Part shown: piece after piece, positions 46,661-57,390 of the stretch
How positions within the stretch are numbered: position 1 is the first letter of the stretch
How the letters are laid out: each line of letters starts with the position of its first letter
From: Lepraria neglecta
Taxonomy: Eukaryota > Ascomycota > Lecanoromycetes > Lecanorales > Stereocaulaceae
Assembly (NCBI GenBank): GCA_033220425.1
Contig: CM065648.1
Span: 868,001-932,000 of the forward strand
Length of the DNA: 64,000 nt
Reading direction: 5' to 3'
Translations under genes and position numbers: made by a program
The notes under the pieces: model-generated
Told to the model about the DNA's origin: nothing
Database searches by the model: none
What the model saw: only the letters and a program-made list of their open reading frames with translations

Positions 46661-47070
46661 GATAGTATGCTTCATCCATGTGGCAAGTTTTTCCGCACCT
46701 CTAGTATAGGAAAATTGATAATGTTGAGGAATCAAGTTGGAAGATCCTTCATCGTCTGAGTCGTAAGGTACATTCGAGATCCTTGGCTTCCTCCACGGCC
46801 AGAATCTCCGTCAAACCTCCATCGACTGTACCATTCATTGTGGCAAGATTTTCACAACTCCAGTACACAAGAATTGGCAAGATCGATAGTAAATGAAGGT
46901 TGCATCCTTCATCCATGTTGCAAGATTTCTCACACTTTTAGTGTGCCAAATTTGACAAGATTGCGAAATGAAGGTTGTACACTTCATCCATGTTGCAAGA
47001 GTATTCACATGCCAAATGTAGAAAAAGTTGATCGAGAGAAACGAAGGTAAGATAACCTTCATCCAAGATA
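46661..47070. repeat. ~75-bp imperfect repeat array upstream of carB
   Basis: The core CTTCATCCATGTTGCAAGA recurs in variants starting near 46670, 46833, 46908, 46981 and 47057. The last four are spaced 75, 73 and 76 bases; the first gap is 163. Each core is followed by ACACTTTTAGTGTGCCAA-like sequence and GTTGATA/GACAAGAT. The array ends about 200 bases before the carB-type start codon. Confidence 0.7.
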
Positions 47071-47261
47071 GGCGCGATAGGGTCCTAAGATTTAGGCATG
47101 ATGGCCCGGAGAGTGCCGAGAGATCTAGGAGCGCTCTAGGCCATGGCAAGCCCGAAGCTGCCGCTAAATGCGTGCAATCGTCATGATGCTTGGGGGCGGA
47201 TATTTCTCGATCTTCTACGCATTCCAATATGTAGAAGTCAACATTCCCCACTGAATCTGCG

Positions 47262-49098
47262 ATGACTGAGAAATCTGGCCAGAAGACTGCAATCATTGTA
47301 GGTATGCTCGTCAAAAAGTTCCCTGTAATCGTAACAAGACTGATCAAGTGTTCTCCCAGGTGCTGGTGTTGGTGGTGTTGCAACGGCAGCCCGTCTTGCA
47401 AAGGCTGGCTTCAAAGTCACTGTCTTCGAGAAGAATGACTTCACCGGCGGACGATGCTCCCTGATACATCACGATGGCTTCGTGAGCCTCTCCCCCCACC
47501 CTTTCTTGATCTACAACTGACAACGTCACTAGCGCTTCGACCAAGGCCCTTCCCTCCTCCTACTCCCCCACCTCTTCCGTGAAGCCTTCTACGACCTCGA
47601 TACCTCCCTCGAGGCAGAAGGTGTAGAGCTCATGAAGTGTGAACCGAACTACAATCTCTGGTTCAGTGATGGCGAGTCCTTCGAACTGTCGACAGACGTG
47701 TCCCGAATGAAAGAGGAAGTAGAGAAGTGGGAAGGCAAAGACGGTTTCGAACGCTACCTGGGATTCTTGCAAGAAGCTCATCGGCACTATGAGCTCAGTG
47801 TCACTCATGTCCTCAAGAAAAACTTCACGTCCCTCTTCTCAATGGCACGGCCTTCGTTCCTGCGACATCTTCTCGAACTACATCCATTCGAAAGCATATA
47901 CTCCCGCGCCTCGAAATACTTCTGGACTGAGAGATTACGGCGCGTCTTTACTTTTGGAAGCATGTACATGGGGATGTCTCCCTTCGACGCGCCAGGAACA
48001 TACTCGCTCCTCCAATATACCGAGCTCGCGGAAGGAATATGGTACCCCAAAGGCGGCTTCCACAGCGTGATCGCCGCTTTTATCCGAGTTGGTGAGCGCT
48101 ACGGCGTCACATACCGCCTCTCAACCCCCGTGGCCTCAATTCAGCTCTCCCCCAACGGCCGCCGCGCGACCGGCGTCACTCTTCCCACCGGCGAATCCAT
48201 CTCCGCAGACATAGTAATCATAAACGCCGACCTAGTCTACGCCTACAACAATCTTCTTCCCCCTTCCTCAAAAGGCACGTCCCTCCAGAAACGGCCCGCA
48301 AGCTGCAGCTCAATATCCTTTTACTGGGCCATGAACCGGCAGATTCACGAACTTACAACGCACAATATATTTCTCGCAGACGACTACCGCGAATCCTTTG
48401 ATGACATATTTAAAAAGCAACTAATACCCACCCAGCCATCTTTCTACGTCAATGTTCCGTCCAGAATTGACCCCACAGCCGCACCAGAAGGCAAAGATTC
48501 CATAGTCGTCCTCGTACCTGTCGGTCATCTCCTCGACAAAAAGGAGGGCTCAGGTATCAAGGTCGACAGCAAGCAAGACTGGAACGCCATGGTAACGAAA
48601 GCTCGCGAGACCGTATTTTCGACCATCGAGGCGCGAACCGGAGCTCGTGACCTCCAGGGCGCTCTAGTCAAGGAAATCGTGAACACGCCGCAGAGTTGGA
48701 AAGATGTGTTTAACCTCGATAAAGGGGCAATTCTGGGGTTGAGCCATAGTTTCTTCAATGTTTTGTCATTCAGACCATCTACGAGACATGCGAGTATTGA
48801 CAAGCTGCATTTTGTGGGAGCTTCTACGCATCCGGGGACGGGCGTGCCGATTTGTCTTGCAGGGAGTAAGGTTACTAGTGAGCAGGTTCTTGATGTGTTT
48901 GGGATGGACGCGCCTTGGAATAAGAACGTGACGGCTAAGACGTCCGGGAAAGGAGAAGTCAAGGAGATCGACAAGATGCAAGTCTTGCCTTTATTGTCGA
49001 ACGTCCATATCGCATTGCTGATATTGATTTGTGCGATGATTATGGTGGGTTATAGATTTGATGCTTTGGAGGGGTTAGGGGAGGGGATTTGGAGATGA
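47262..49098 (+). CDS. carB: Phytoene desaturase (carB/al-1 type)
   Basis: This FAD-dependent enzyme introduces the double bonds that turn phytoene into lycopene or further desaturated carotenes. Three exons (47262-47301, 47360-47481, 47533-49098) give 575 residues. The Rossmann start is rebuilt by splicing: KTAIIVG-AGVGGVATAARL with FEKNDFTGGRCSL, and then RFDQGPSLLLLPHLFRE. The C-terminal carotenoid-desaturase signature is HFVGASTHPGTGVPICLAG followed by SKVTSEQVLD. The protein ends in a single membrane helix (VHIALLILICAMIMVGYRF), as in fungal AL-1/CarB. It lies 1.8 kb upstream of the rhodopsin gene on the same strand, and carRA- and carX-type genes are within 14 kb, confirming a carotenoid cluster. 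Light regulation is typical of the family but I did not identify the element. Confidence 0.93.
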
Positions 49099-50891
49099 TT
49101 GGGATGGATCTTGTACGAGGCCTGATGATTAATGATGGAGGAGGAGGTAATAGCTGTATGTTCTGTGTACATATTCGACAATGTCATGAATATATCAAGG
49201 GCCTTATTGAAGATATTCAGACTTGGAAATGTGATATATTCTTTTTCTACAATCAAGAGTGCAACACGCCTAATGGGGCAGGTTCAACTTCATGAACACA
49301 TCTCCCTTATTTGTTTCCAGTACGGCTTCATCTATCGAAGATTGCATTGAACATAGACTTGGTGGCAAATAATTATATTGCATGCTCCAACTTCAACACT
49401 AACATGACACCATACATGGTTTCAATTACATATGCCACGAATGCCATCAGACAAGATGGGCGGGCAATGACAAAGGGGCAATCGGAGAGAAAGTACTGCA
49501 TTCTTACGGAAGCCTCCAAGAAGCTTCGAGTCCTATCGGCTGCCCGAGAGAATTCGCCTCTGCACGTTCATATCGCTACAACATATCTGCCGATATGAAC
49601 GACGAATGCTGCATAAAAATGACCAGCAACAAGTCAGGGTCCTGTGGCAAAATCCTTGGGCATCCTGATCCATTCTGAAAATGGAGAAGATACAGCGCTG
49701 CTTTCAAGCACACCTCAAGCATAGGCCTGAAAGTCCTAGCGAAGGGTCCTCGGGGTCCACACTTGCTTGCATCAGCTGCGTTCTCAAAGCCTGCCAGTGG
49801 CCTCCGAGTCAAAGCGACAGGAAGCTCGCTTGGACCAGCAGGCTTCGCAGGCGCATAAGCATTGAAGCCATGACCAGATTCGGAGGAAGCTTCATTTCTC
49901 TGCCAAAGCAGCGCCAGGAAGCTAAAATCGACTGGAGCGGGGAAAGTCTCATGACCTTATTTGAAAATCTCGTCTACGAAAAATAGAGGAATGATCTTCC
50001 ATCTGATACATGAAAAATATGATGCCATGCTCACTCGATGGCGATGGAGGTCGTGACGTAGTCAGGACCTTCCTCCGATTCGATGGCGGCAAAGGCTCAA
50101 CAAAAGTCAACAATTCGACAAGGCCACTCATGCGAATTTGCGAGATTGCCATGCTGATATCGCTGGCTGTCTCGATTGGCGGAATGAGAGGGGTTGAGAT
50201 AAAAGCGGCGCCCGATCTCAGATGATAGTCGATTCAAGCACCCGTTTTAACGCCATAGAAATCGGCCTAATGTGGCCGAAGCTTCCATTGGTGCAGGGAT
50301 TAGCTGTGACACTTGCAGATCTGACCATCACCCGCTAGGCCCGCTACGGTTGATAGTGATTTCATTGCGACGTTCCAACAACTGGAATATTGCCTTGCTG
50401 CTTTGAAGTAGTATGAGATTTGGAGGGCGGCAAGAAGCGGATCTGGTGCATGTGGAGCTGGGGCAATCCTAAGACTACCGGAATGAGGAGGCAAATGAGT
50501 TACGGGGTGGGACAAAGCAGGGTTCGAAGCTACCACAGCATACAGCACGAGGACAACAAGAATGCGTCGGAATGCAACGGCCAGAGTCACTGATGGCGAT
50601 GGTTCCGCAGTGCCGCAGAGATAGTCATGGAGCTTGTCATTGATAAGCTGAAAGAAAGGCGTGACCGCGGATTGGACCCGGCACTGGTTTGCTTGCTTAG
50701 CATGCATGCGGTGGACGAGTGAAAACAATGTGATGCAATCGGGACCCTACTATGTCATGCCACAGAAATGAGCTTTGCCCACTAGCGCCTGCTCATATAC
50801 AAACATCGCCCTACCGAATAATTCCTGCTCCTCATCCACAACAACAACACCCTACCGCATCCATCAATTACACAGCATACCAACAGCTGCC
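49099..50891. other. Intergenic between carB and carO
   Basis: About 1.8 kb has no convincing gene. Minus-strand frames at 49949-50152 and 50300-50728 (the latter with one hydrophobic segment) show no recognised family. It presumably holds the carB 3' flank and the carO promoter. Confidence 0.4.
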
Positions 50892-52023
50892 ATGGATCTC
50901 ACCAAGAGAAAAAACGACGCGATCAATGCCAACGGCAACCACTTCGTCAATGGAGCCACCTCAAACATCGCCATCACCACTCATGGCTCTGATTGGTATT
51001 TCGTACGTCCATTCATCTCACATTCCAATGCTCAAGCTGACCTCTATACAGGCCGTCTGCGCGGTGATGTTCGTCTCTACCATTGCCTTTGCTGGTCTCT
51101 CTTTTACCAAGCCTCGCTCCCACCGTATCTTCCACTACATCACCGCCGCGATCACCATGGTCGCAGCCATCGCCTACTTCACCATGGGTGCGGATTTGGG
51201 AGAGACGGGAATCAAGCCTGAGTTCATTCGAACCAATTCTAAGGTCGCGGGTAACCTTCGTGAGATCTTCTACGTTCGATACATTGACTGGTATGTTTGA
51301 CATTCCTGAAGAAGAAGGCTAGGCTAATAAAACCAGGGTCATCACTACACCCCTTCTGCTCATGGACTTGCTTCTCACCGCTGGCATGCCATGGCCCACT
51401 ATCCTTTATACCATCCTGATCGACGAGATCATGATCATTACTGGTCTTATTGGCGCTCTAGTCACTTCCAGCTACAAGGTATACTCCCTCCATCTCCTAA
51501 AAACACAACCTCAATTAACATCAACGCAGTGGGGCTACTACACCTTCGGCTGCGTCGCCTTCCTGTGGGTTGCCTGGACAGTAACCTGGACCGCGCGCAA
51601 ACACGCTGCGGCCATCGGCCCCGATGTCAGCAAGACCTACCTCATTTGCGGTGTCTGGACTATCTTCCTCTGGTTCCTGTACCCAATCGCATGGGGACTT
51701 TCTGAGGGTGGAAACGTCATCGCGCCAGATTCTGAGGCTGTGTTCTATGGTATTTTGGATATCCTTGCGAAGCCTGTCTTTGGTACTCTCCTCCTTTGGG
51801 GACATAGGAATATTGAGCCGTCGAGACTTGGCCGTAAGTTTCCTTGTCCCTCTTCGAGCCTGTGGGGAATGGTGCTAATGTGCTGGTAGTCCACATCCGC
51901 GACTACGATGACCCAATGCCCGGAGGACTCGAGCGTAAGAGCGAGAAGGACATTGGTAATGGACACCATAACAGCGGTGTCGCAGATAACACTGCTACCA
52001 CTACCGGTGCTTCCACTGTCTGA
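50892..52023 (+). CDS. carO: Microbial rhodopsin (CarO type)
   Basis: This is a seven-helix retinal protein of the fungal opsin family. Five exons (50892-51002, 51052-51290, 51337-51478, 51530-51833, 51890-52023) give 309 residues. Helix 3 reads RYIDWVITTPLLLMDLLL. It has the proton-acceptor Asp (bacteriorhodopsin D85 position) and an Asp at the D96 donor position, which fits a light-driven proton pump such as CarO rather than a donor-less sensor. Helix 7 has the Schiff-base Lys in GILDILAKPVFGTLL. The N-terminus is hydrophilic (about 35 residues) and the C-terminus is charged. Splice sites are consistent throughout. Its place in the carotenoid cluster fits use of retinal made by the carX-type oxygenase. 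Confidence 0.92.
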
Positions 52024-52935
52024 ATCACTCATTATTACGAATGGGGATGTGAGTGGTCGATATGATGGACGTGCTTTAATTGGTGCTGGAAAGCATAACT
52101 CAATACCCTGCTCTCTAGCGAATGTGATCTTTCTGGCATCTGGATACAGTGTCTATAGTTCGCAATTAGTTTAATAGTCGATTTGAGATACTTGAACAGC
52201 AATTGAAGTCATTCATTACACACTCGTCCCCCAAAAGTTCGATGATCGTAATTCGCAGCATCTCAAGTGCTGCCCTAGTTTTCAAGGTTGCCGCCAATGC
52301 TGACGCCAATCAACGCACAACTCCTCAACTTCCATTTGGTAATGAAGGGATGCGGGACATATTTCAAAATAGTGGACAAGTTCAAAAAGAGCTCGAGGTA
52401 TGATCAATCAACCTTGAATGAAAGAATCGCTGTTAATAATTAGCAGTGGTCTAGGTAGGAGAATTTAGCTCCAAGTCTACAATACGTGCTAACTCCTACG
52501 AGTGGTATGATTGTATGTGTGCCGGAAATTCCCCACCGCACGGAGCTGCGTTAACATGACCCCTCAAGCTCGCTTAGGGTTAACCCTGAACAATATTTGC
52601 GAGAGGCCCCGCGTTCGAATGTCCGTATAGCCCTTAGGTCGTTTGTAAAATAATACTTATAGTTCCTATCAGCGCGGCCCGAGCCCATTATTTTTTTTCT
52701 TTTTGTTGCGTTGTGGTGCTGTGGATGTGTATGACTCCAATTTGCGGGGTGCGCGCTACCTTTTTTTGCCCAGGTGCCGCGTTTTTCTCGATGAATCAAC
52801 TTTGCACTAAAGAACAGCCTCTCAAACGTCGAGGCATTCGGTTTTGATCAGCTACTTAACGATTGGATGAAGAGATCTGAAATGTTCTACTAGGCCAGAA
52901 GGAGCCACTTGACTGTTGCTACATCAAGTTCAAAT
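52024..52935. other. Gene-free stretch with a telobox palindrome
   Basis: No supported gene was seen. At 52576-52587 there is a perfect palindrome AGGGTTAACCCT, two head-to-head telomere-type units. Confidence 0.45.
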
Positions 52936-55250
52936 TCAAGATATTTTTGTCCTCTCCAAATTTTCACCCACCTCCAACATCCCCTCTTCATCACTCAACC
53001 CCTCCAACCCCGGCCTCTCATTTGGATCTTCACGAACACAATCACCCACAACATCTTTCCACTCACGCGGCACCCCCTCCGCTCGCTCATTCCAAGAGAT
53101 TCGTCCTTCATCATCCTCGTAAGCCTTGTAAGCCTCGCTCTCCGTCACCTGCTGCAATAGCATCCACATTGTTTTCCCAAGCATGTACACCTCCGCTTTC
53201 TCGACTGCTTTTGGGCAATGTTCGTGCCATAGGTCGACGACACCCTTCCTATCAGGGTTGGGCTGCGGCGGAAGACTGCTGTATTTTGTGTAGATTAGTT
53301 TCGAAGATCCTGAGGGGGAGGACATTTCTTCGGCATGCAAAGTCCCGTCGATTTCAGGTGCTCGCATCCATTTGGTAGCACCACTCTGCTCCCAGTCGAT
53401 TAGTACGACGTCTTGGTTATCATTGACAAGGATGTTGGATGGTTTGATGTCCATGTGGTATGTGTGTGCCACGAGATGTGTGTGCGCGACGGCAGAAGCT
53501 AGTTGAGAACACCCATTTAGCTAGCCAGTGCAATGACCAGTTTTTTTTTGGGTCGCTTCAGCTGTTTGTTGATGGCTCGATCTAGGCTTTTATTCTTCAT
53601 GAAAGGGTATCCCATCCCCTGGCAAATTCGGCGTAAGTCTTGGCATTAACCGAAATTATCGTATTGCTTCAATATGCTCCCCCCAGCAGGTCCCATTTTT
53701 GCATATATATATATTACATAGTATACAGCCATAAGTGGTTCTCTTCATGCTCACTTTCCGCTTCTTAGCTAGCTCACGAGGCCTCCCAACGTTGACTGAA
53801 AGATCCCCCAACGCCTTCCGCTTCATCGTAGTAGGTGGAGGACGTCTCCCAGCCGTTAAACATACGATACAGGTCCTCGCTTTGCTCCCCAAAGTAGTAT
53901 GTTGATGTTCGCTGGCCTGATAAGGTAGGACGTAATATGTAAGAGGCTTATGTACAGGCGGAGGGCGTCCTTTGGAAACACGTTCAGAATAACTGAATAA
54001 ATCGGTAGCTAGCTTGATGCGGAAGTCTTTATGGCTATAGTGCATACATGTAGTCCTCCTGGAGCAGCTGTGATGTATCTTATACGCATTCGTAATTGCT
54101 ATATCTAGTAGGAAATGCCAGAGAGGTTTCCAGGTCTTTAAATGCTTCTTTTGCGTATTGTAATAGGAACCTAGCTGATCTGCTTGGTCAACGCCTCCCA
54201 TATAATGATTATAGTTGTCAATGAATATGAGTATAAGTAATGCTTTCGTAGCGTCATCTCTAAAGACCTTCCTTGAGCTCTTTGCATTTGTAGCTGTTTT
54301 CGGAGGCCTGCGACGAATTCGTAATACCTTCTCTAGGCCAGTTGAAATAGTACTCATGAAGAGTACTATATTCTGATCCTTCCAAGCCGCCTGTAGTACC
54401 TCGCTATCGCTAGCAAGGTATATTTACCATGCCCGTTAAGAAGCGGGTTGTTTATTAATAATGGTACGTGTTGCGGAGCTGGTCCTGGCGGGGGTGGCTT
54501 CTTCTTAGGTATTTTCGAAGGCTTCGGGTCAATTGGCACGTGATCTATATCATTAGACACGCGTTTATGAGGCATAGTGGCTGGTAAGTAGCAAAAAGTC
54601 GATTTCTGCTGTTTTATGTAGACTGCGAAAACGCGATTTTTGGTGGGGTAAAAATGCCAAGACTTACGCCTTGCCAGGGGATGGGATAGAGTGCCCTAGA
54701 CGACGGATTCTCGTTTGTCGTCATTATCGTGTGGTTGTAACGAAGAATCCGGCTAGTTGCTTGATATTGGGATGTCTAGGCATTGCAAGGACTGTTCGAA
54801 TTTCATTGTAGCACATGGCCTTCCGTTCCTCAATCATATCTCCGTCTGTTAGGACGGATGCCAAGCTGATGCCTTTGTAGACATAAGGAGAGTTTGGATC
54901 CGAAGGTATTCGTACGACTTCAGATTCGTCTCTTCCTGGCGTAAAGGACACGTTGGCATGGATCAAGCGTGTGTAATCGATGGTCGGGTAGGTTTGCAGA
55001 TTGGCTGTATCATCTTCGAATAGGCTGTCTAGTGGCAGTAGATCCTTCACCAAGTCGCTGTAAAGCCTCCTTTCAACACATACCTCGTACTCATCCTGGT
55101 GCTCGGGTACAAAGATGTTTTTGCGTTAGTCGGCGTTTGATATCCGGTGGTCTTGTCGTTTGGATACGGTCGCGCTGTAAGGATGAACGCGTTTGAACGA
55201 GACAATATATTTTTGGTAGCAGTTCGCAAGCTTCATCTTCGATGTACAAA
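52936..55250 (-). pseudogene. Protein kinase-like pseudogene split by a transposon
   Basis: The N-lobe part, about 55250-54724, includes ERRLYSDLVKDLLPLDSLF, SPYVYKGISLAS and MPRHPNIKQLAGFFVTTTR. After the inserted element it resumes at 53607 with PFMKNKSLDRAINKQLKRP. After a shift comes the catalytic part QLASAVAHTHL, HMDIKPSNILVNDNQDVVL, IDWEQSGATKW and a C-lobe with EVYMLGKTMWMLLQQ, ending at 52936. The catalytic loop is HMDIKPSN and the metal loop is IDWEQ, as in fungal kinase-like proteins where DFG is replaced by IDWE. Stops upstream of the insertion, a frameshift after it and the insertion itself make it non-functional. Confidence 0.72.
53610..54686 (-). mobile_element. Internally deleted piggyBac-like element, 1,077 bp
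   Basis: The ends are inverted repeats: TCCCATCCCCTGGCAA on the left strand and the same on the opposite strand at the right end, each followed by GGCGTAAGTCTTGGCAT after a short gap. TA flanks both ends. Inside, on the minus strand, a frame from 54357 to 53656 reads IFIDNYNHYMGGVDQADQL and GSYYNTQKKHLKTWKPLWH, the C-terminal part of a piggyBac (DDE_Tnp_1_7) transposase. It ends with a Cys-rich zinc-finger tail (CIVCL..., YGCILCNIYICKNGTCWGE). A short frame at 54575-54366 may be the N-terminus. Most of the DDD core is missing, so the copy cannot move by itself. Confidence 0.83.
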
Positions 55251-55614
55251 GTAGACATATCTTTATCAGGAAGTTCTTTCCATAACCCAGCCTCTTACCT
55301 AGGTAGTCTCTTACTACAGTAGGTAGATGTGAGGCCTACGTCGAGAAGCAGCAGCTAATGTTCCTTTTTCATGTAATTAATACCTTTAAGCTGCTATGCC
55401 TGAATATACAAATAAGCCCTCATTCATGTAACCTTCCGAAAGAGGCCTTCAAATAATAGAATTACCGTTCGACGAAACGTATACACTTATGAATCCCCAA
55501 ACTCCGCTATATCCCTTACAGGAAACAAAGCAATCCTTGAAACTCAAAGTTATCTGAATAAACCAAAGCCTGAGAGTTGCTTCCAAACCGCTTTCCCCAA
55601 TTGCTAATGTTACT
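55251..55614. other. Intergenic, nothing recognised
   Basis: This lies between the kinase pseudogene and the DUF7924-type gene. It is AT-rich and shows no supported feature. Confidence 0.35.
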
Positions 55615-57390
55615 TTAGCGCCGCGGCCTCAAAGTACGATTGTTCTTCGGCTTTTTAAATACTCGCTCGGCTTCCTGAGAAAGGGAAGTAGTTGGTGTAA
55701 CATCCTGCGAAGCAACGTGACTGTCATCTTCCCTCAGCATAGACGTAGATTCAGCGTTTGATGGCTGAGGTCTCTGCGACTCAAGTTCTTGTGGGAAGGA
55801 CGCTGACTGCGGGATTCCAAAATCTATATCCGGCGGCAACTCATCAACGACCGAGTAGATTCTTTTCAAGTGAATCGGCATCCATATGTCGTACACATTC
55901 TTCGTGAACTTATAAGCCGTCCATTTCTCTTTGCCCTCGAGTTCTGTAAAGTCAAACCTGCGGATAGGGTGGCGGTAGAATGTAGTCTTGTTTCCGTCGA
56001 ACACGGGATAATGACCATAGATCCTTACCGTCCCGGAGTCGTGCGAGATTGAGAAGGCGAGGATCTCTTGATGCAGCTCCTTTTCCCGCTTAACAAGACG
56101 GAAGAGCTCGACGACGCCCCTTACGGCAAGAGTCATACTGTGAGCGTTCTGTCGATCGGCGATGTCAAGCGCTGCAGCACCACACTTTACTTCGCACGTA
56201 AGGAATGGGAAGTACATCCGGTAGGTCGCGACGAACAAAGAGGTATCAAAGACGCTGCCGATCAAAGGATCAAGCCTGTTGAGCTGCTTGTCCGTAAATG
56301 CGGATCGCTTGAATCCAACAGAGTAATCCGGCTGCGGCCGTGGACCTTCTACTGGAATGCTGCTTGTCCAGGCTTCGTTGACACTTTCGATTAAATGATC
56401 GAGATGCCTAGCACCGTATATGGCTAGGTTTTTCGCCGATGGGACAATTAACCGAGTGATATCTTGGATAATCATGGCTTCGTTCCTGTCTTGTATATTT
56501 TGGCAAGTTCTGTCGAACAGATCATCGCGAAATAATGAATCCTTGGGGACGTCCTGTTCCGATTCTAAGAGGCGCCGGCAAAGACTCTTACTTGCATCCG
56601 TGATACCCAGGTGTGATTTTTCCATCCAGCTCCCTTTGGCCTCAAGCAACGCATTATAACGTGTGTCTCGGTATTGAGCACTCTTCTTCTGATCGCTAGA
56701 ACCAGTCAAGCCTGTATCCGACTTTTTCCAGTGGAGCGAGGGAACTTTTTTGATGGGACGCGGGTATCTTATTCCATTGATTTCCACATACTGGACATCC
56801 GGGATCGACGACTGCTCCATCTGTTCCTCTAGCCAGCTGTCCTGTTTGAGGTCTTCCCTGACCTGACTGTCTTGTTTGAAGTATTCCTTAGGCCACCTTT
56901 TGGTCCGGGTCCAATACTCGAGCGGATTAACGTTCTTCTCGCTGGTGCTGCTGGCCGCTCTTTCCTCAGCAGTGCAGCTTGAAGGCGAGGTTCGCAGTCG
57001 CTCCGGAGGCCAGTCTCGGTCTTGGAGAGAGGAATGTCCAGCTTCGTGCCCTGGTTTCTGTTTCTGATAGGGCTTTGAGGGTTTGTGGAGGACCTGTGGA
57101 CGTTGTGAGGCCTCGATTAGGTCAGTGGTATGACAGAGCATGAGGGGGATGGAGGAACATACTTTTTTGCCAACGGGGATGTTGCTTGTGTGTGGGGAAG
57201 AGGGCAATATCTGGATTTCTCGAACGAAACTGCTCTTAGATATGGATTGCTTGCGACATTGTATTGCTTCTAGCCGTGTGCTTTTACGACCGGCTTGCTG
57301 TTTCTTGATGCCTTGAGGCCGGTTCCCTGAGGACGGTCAGCTCAAGCACAGAATACTAATAACGAGTATACTACCTTGGTCCCTTAGCAT
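55615..57390 (-). CDS. DUF7924-type protein with PD...EVK motif
   Basis: Three predicted exons (57390-57375, 57326-57163, 57093-55615) give 552 residues from ATG 57390. The second intron is 69 bases and stays open in frame, so a naive ORF runs through it. The N-terminal 120 residues are basic and disordered. The conserved core, about residues 300-480, includes PQPDYSVGFKRSAFTDKQL, TYRMYFPFLTCEVKCGAAA, QNAHSMTLAVRGVVELFRL and VRIYGHYPVFDGNKTTFYR, then DFTELEGKEKWTAYKFTKN. I recognise this as the fungal domain called DUF7924. The order PD, about 50 residues, then EVK resembles PD-(D/E)XK nuclease cores. The tail is basic (KKPKNNRTLRPRR). The frame is intact. Function is unproven. Confidence 0.72.

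Noticed and set aside
48525-48974. 149-codon minus-strand frame inside carB
   Set aside because: It is antisense to a firmly identified phytoene desaturase exon.
49949-50728. Two minus-strand frames between carB and carO
   Set aside because: No domain, splice continuity or homology could be argued. The one hydrophobic segment is not enough to call a gene.
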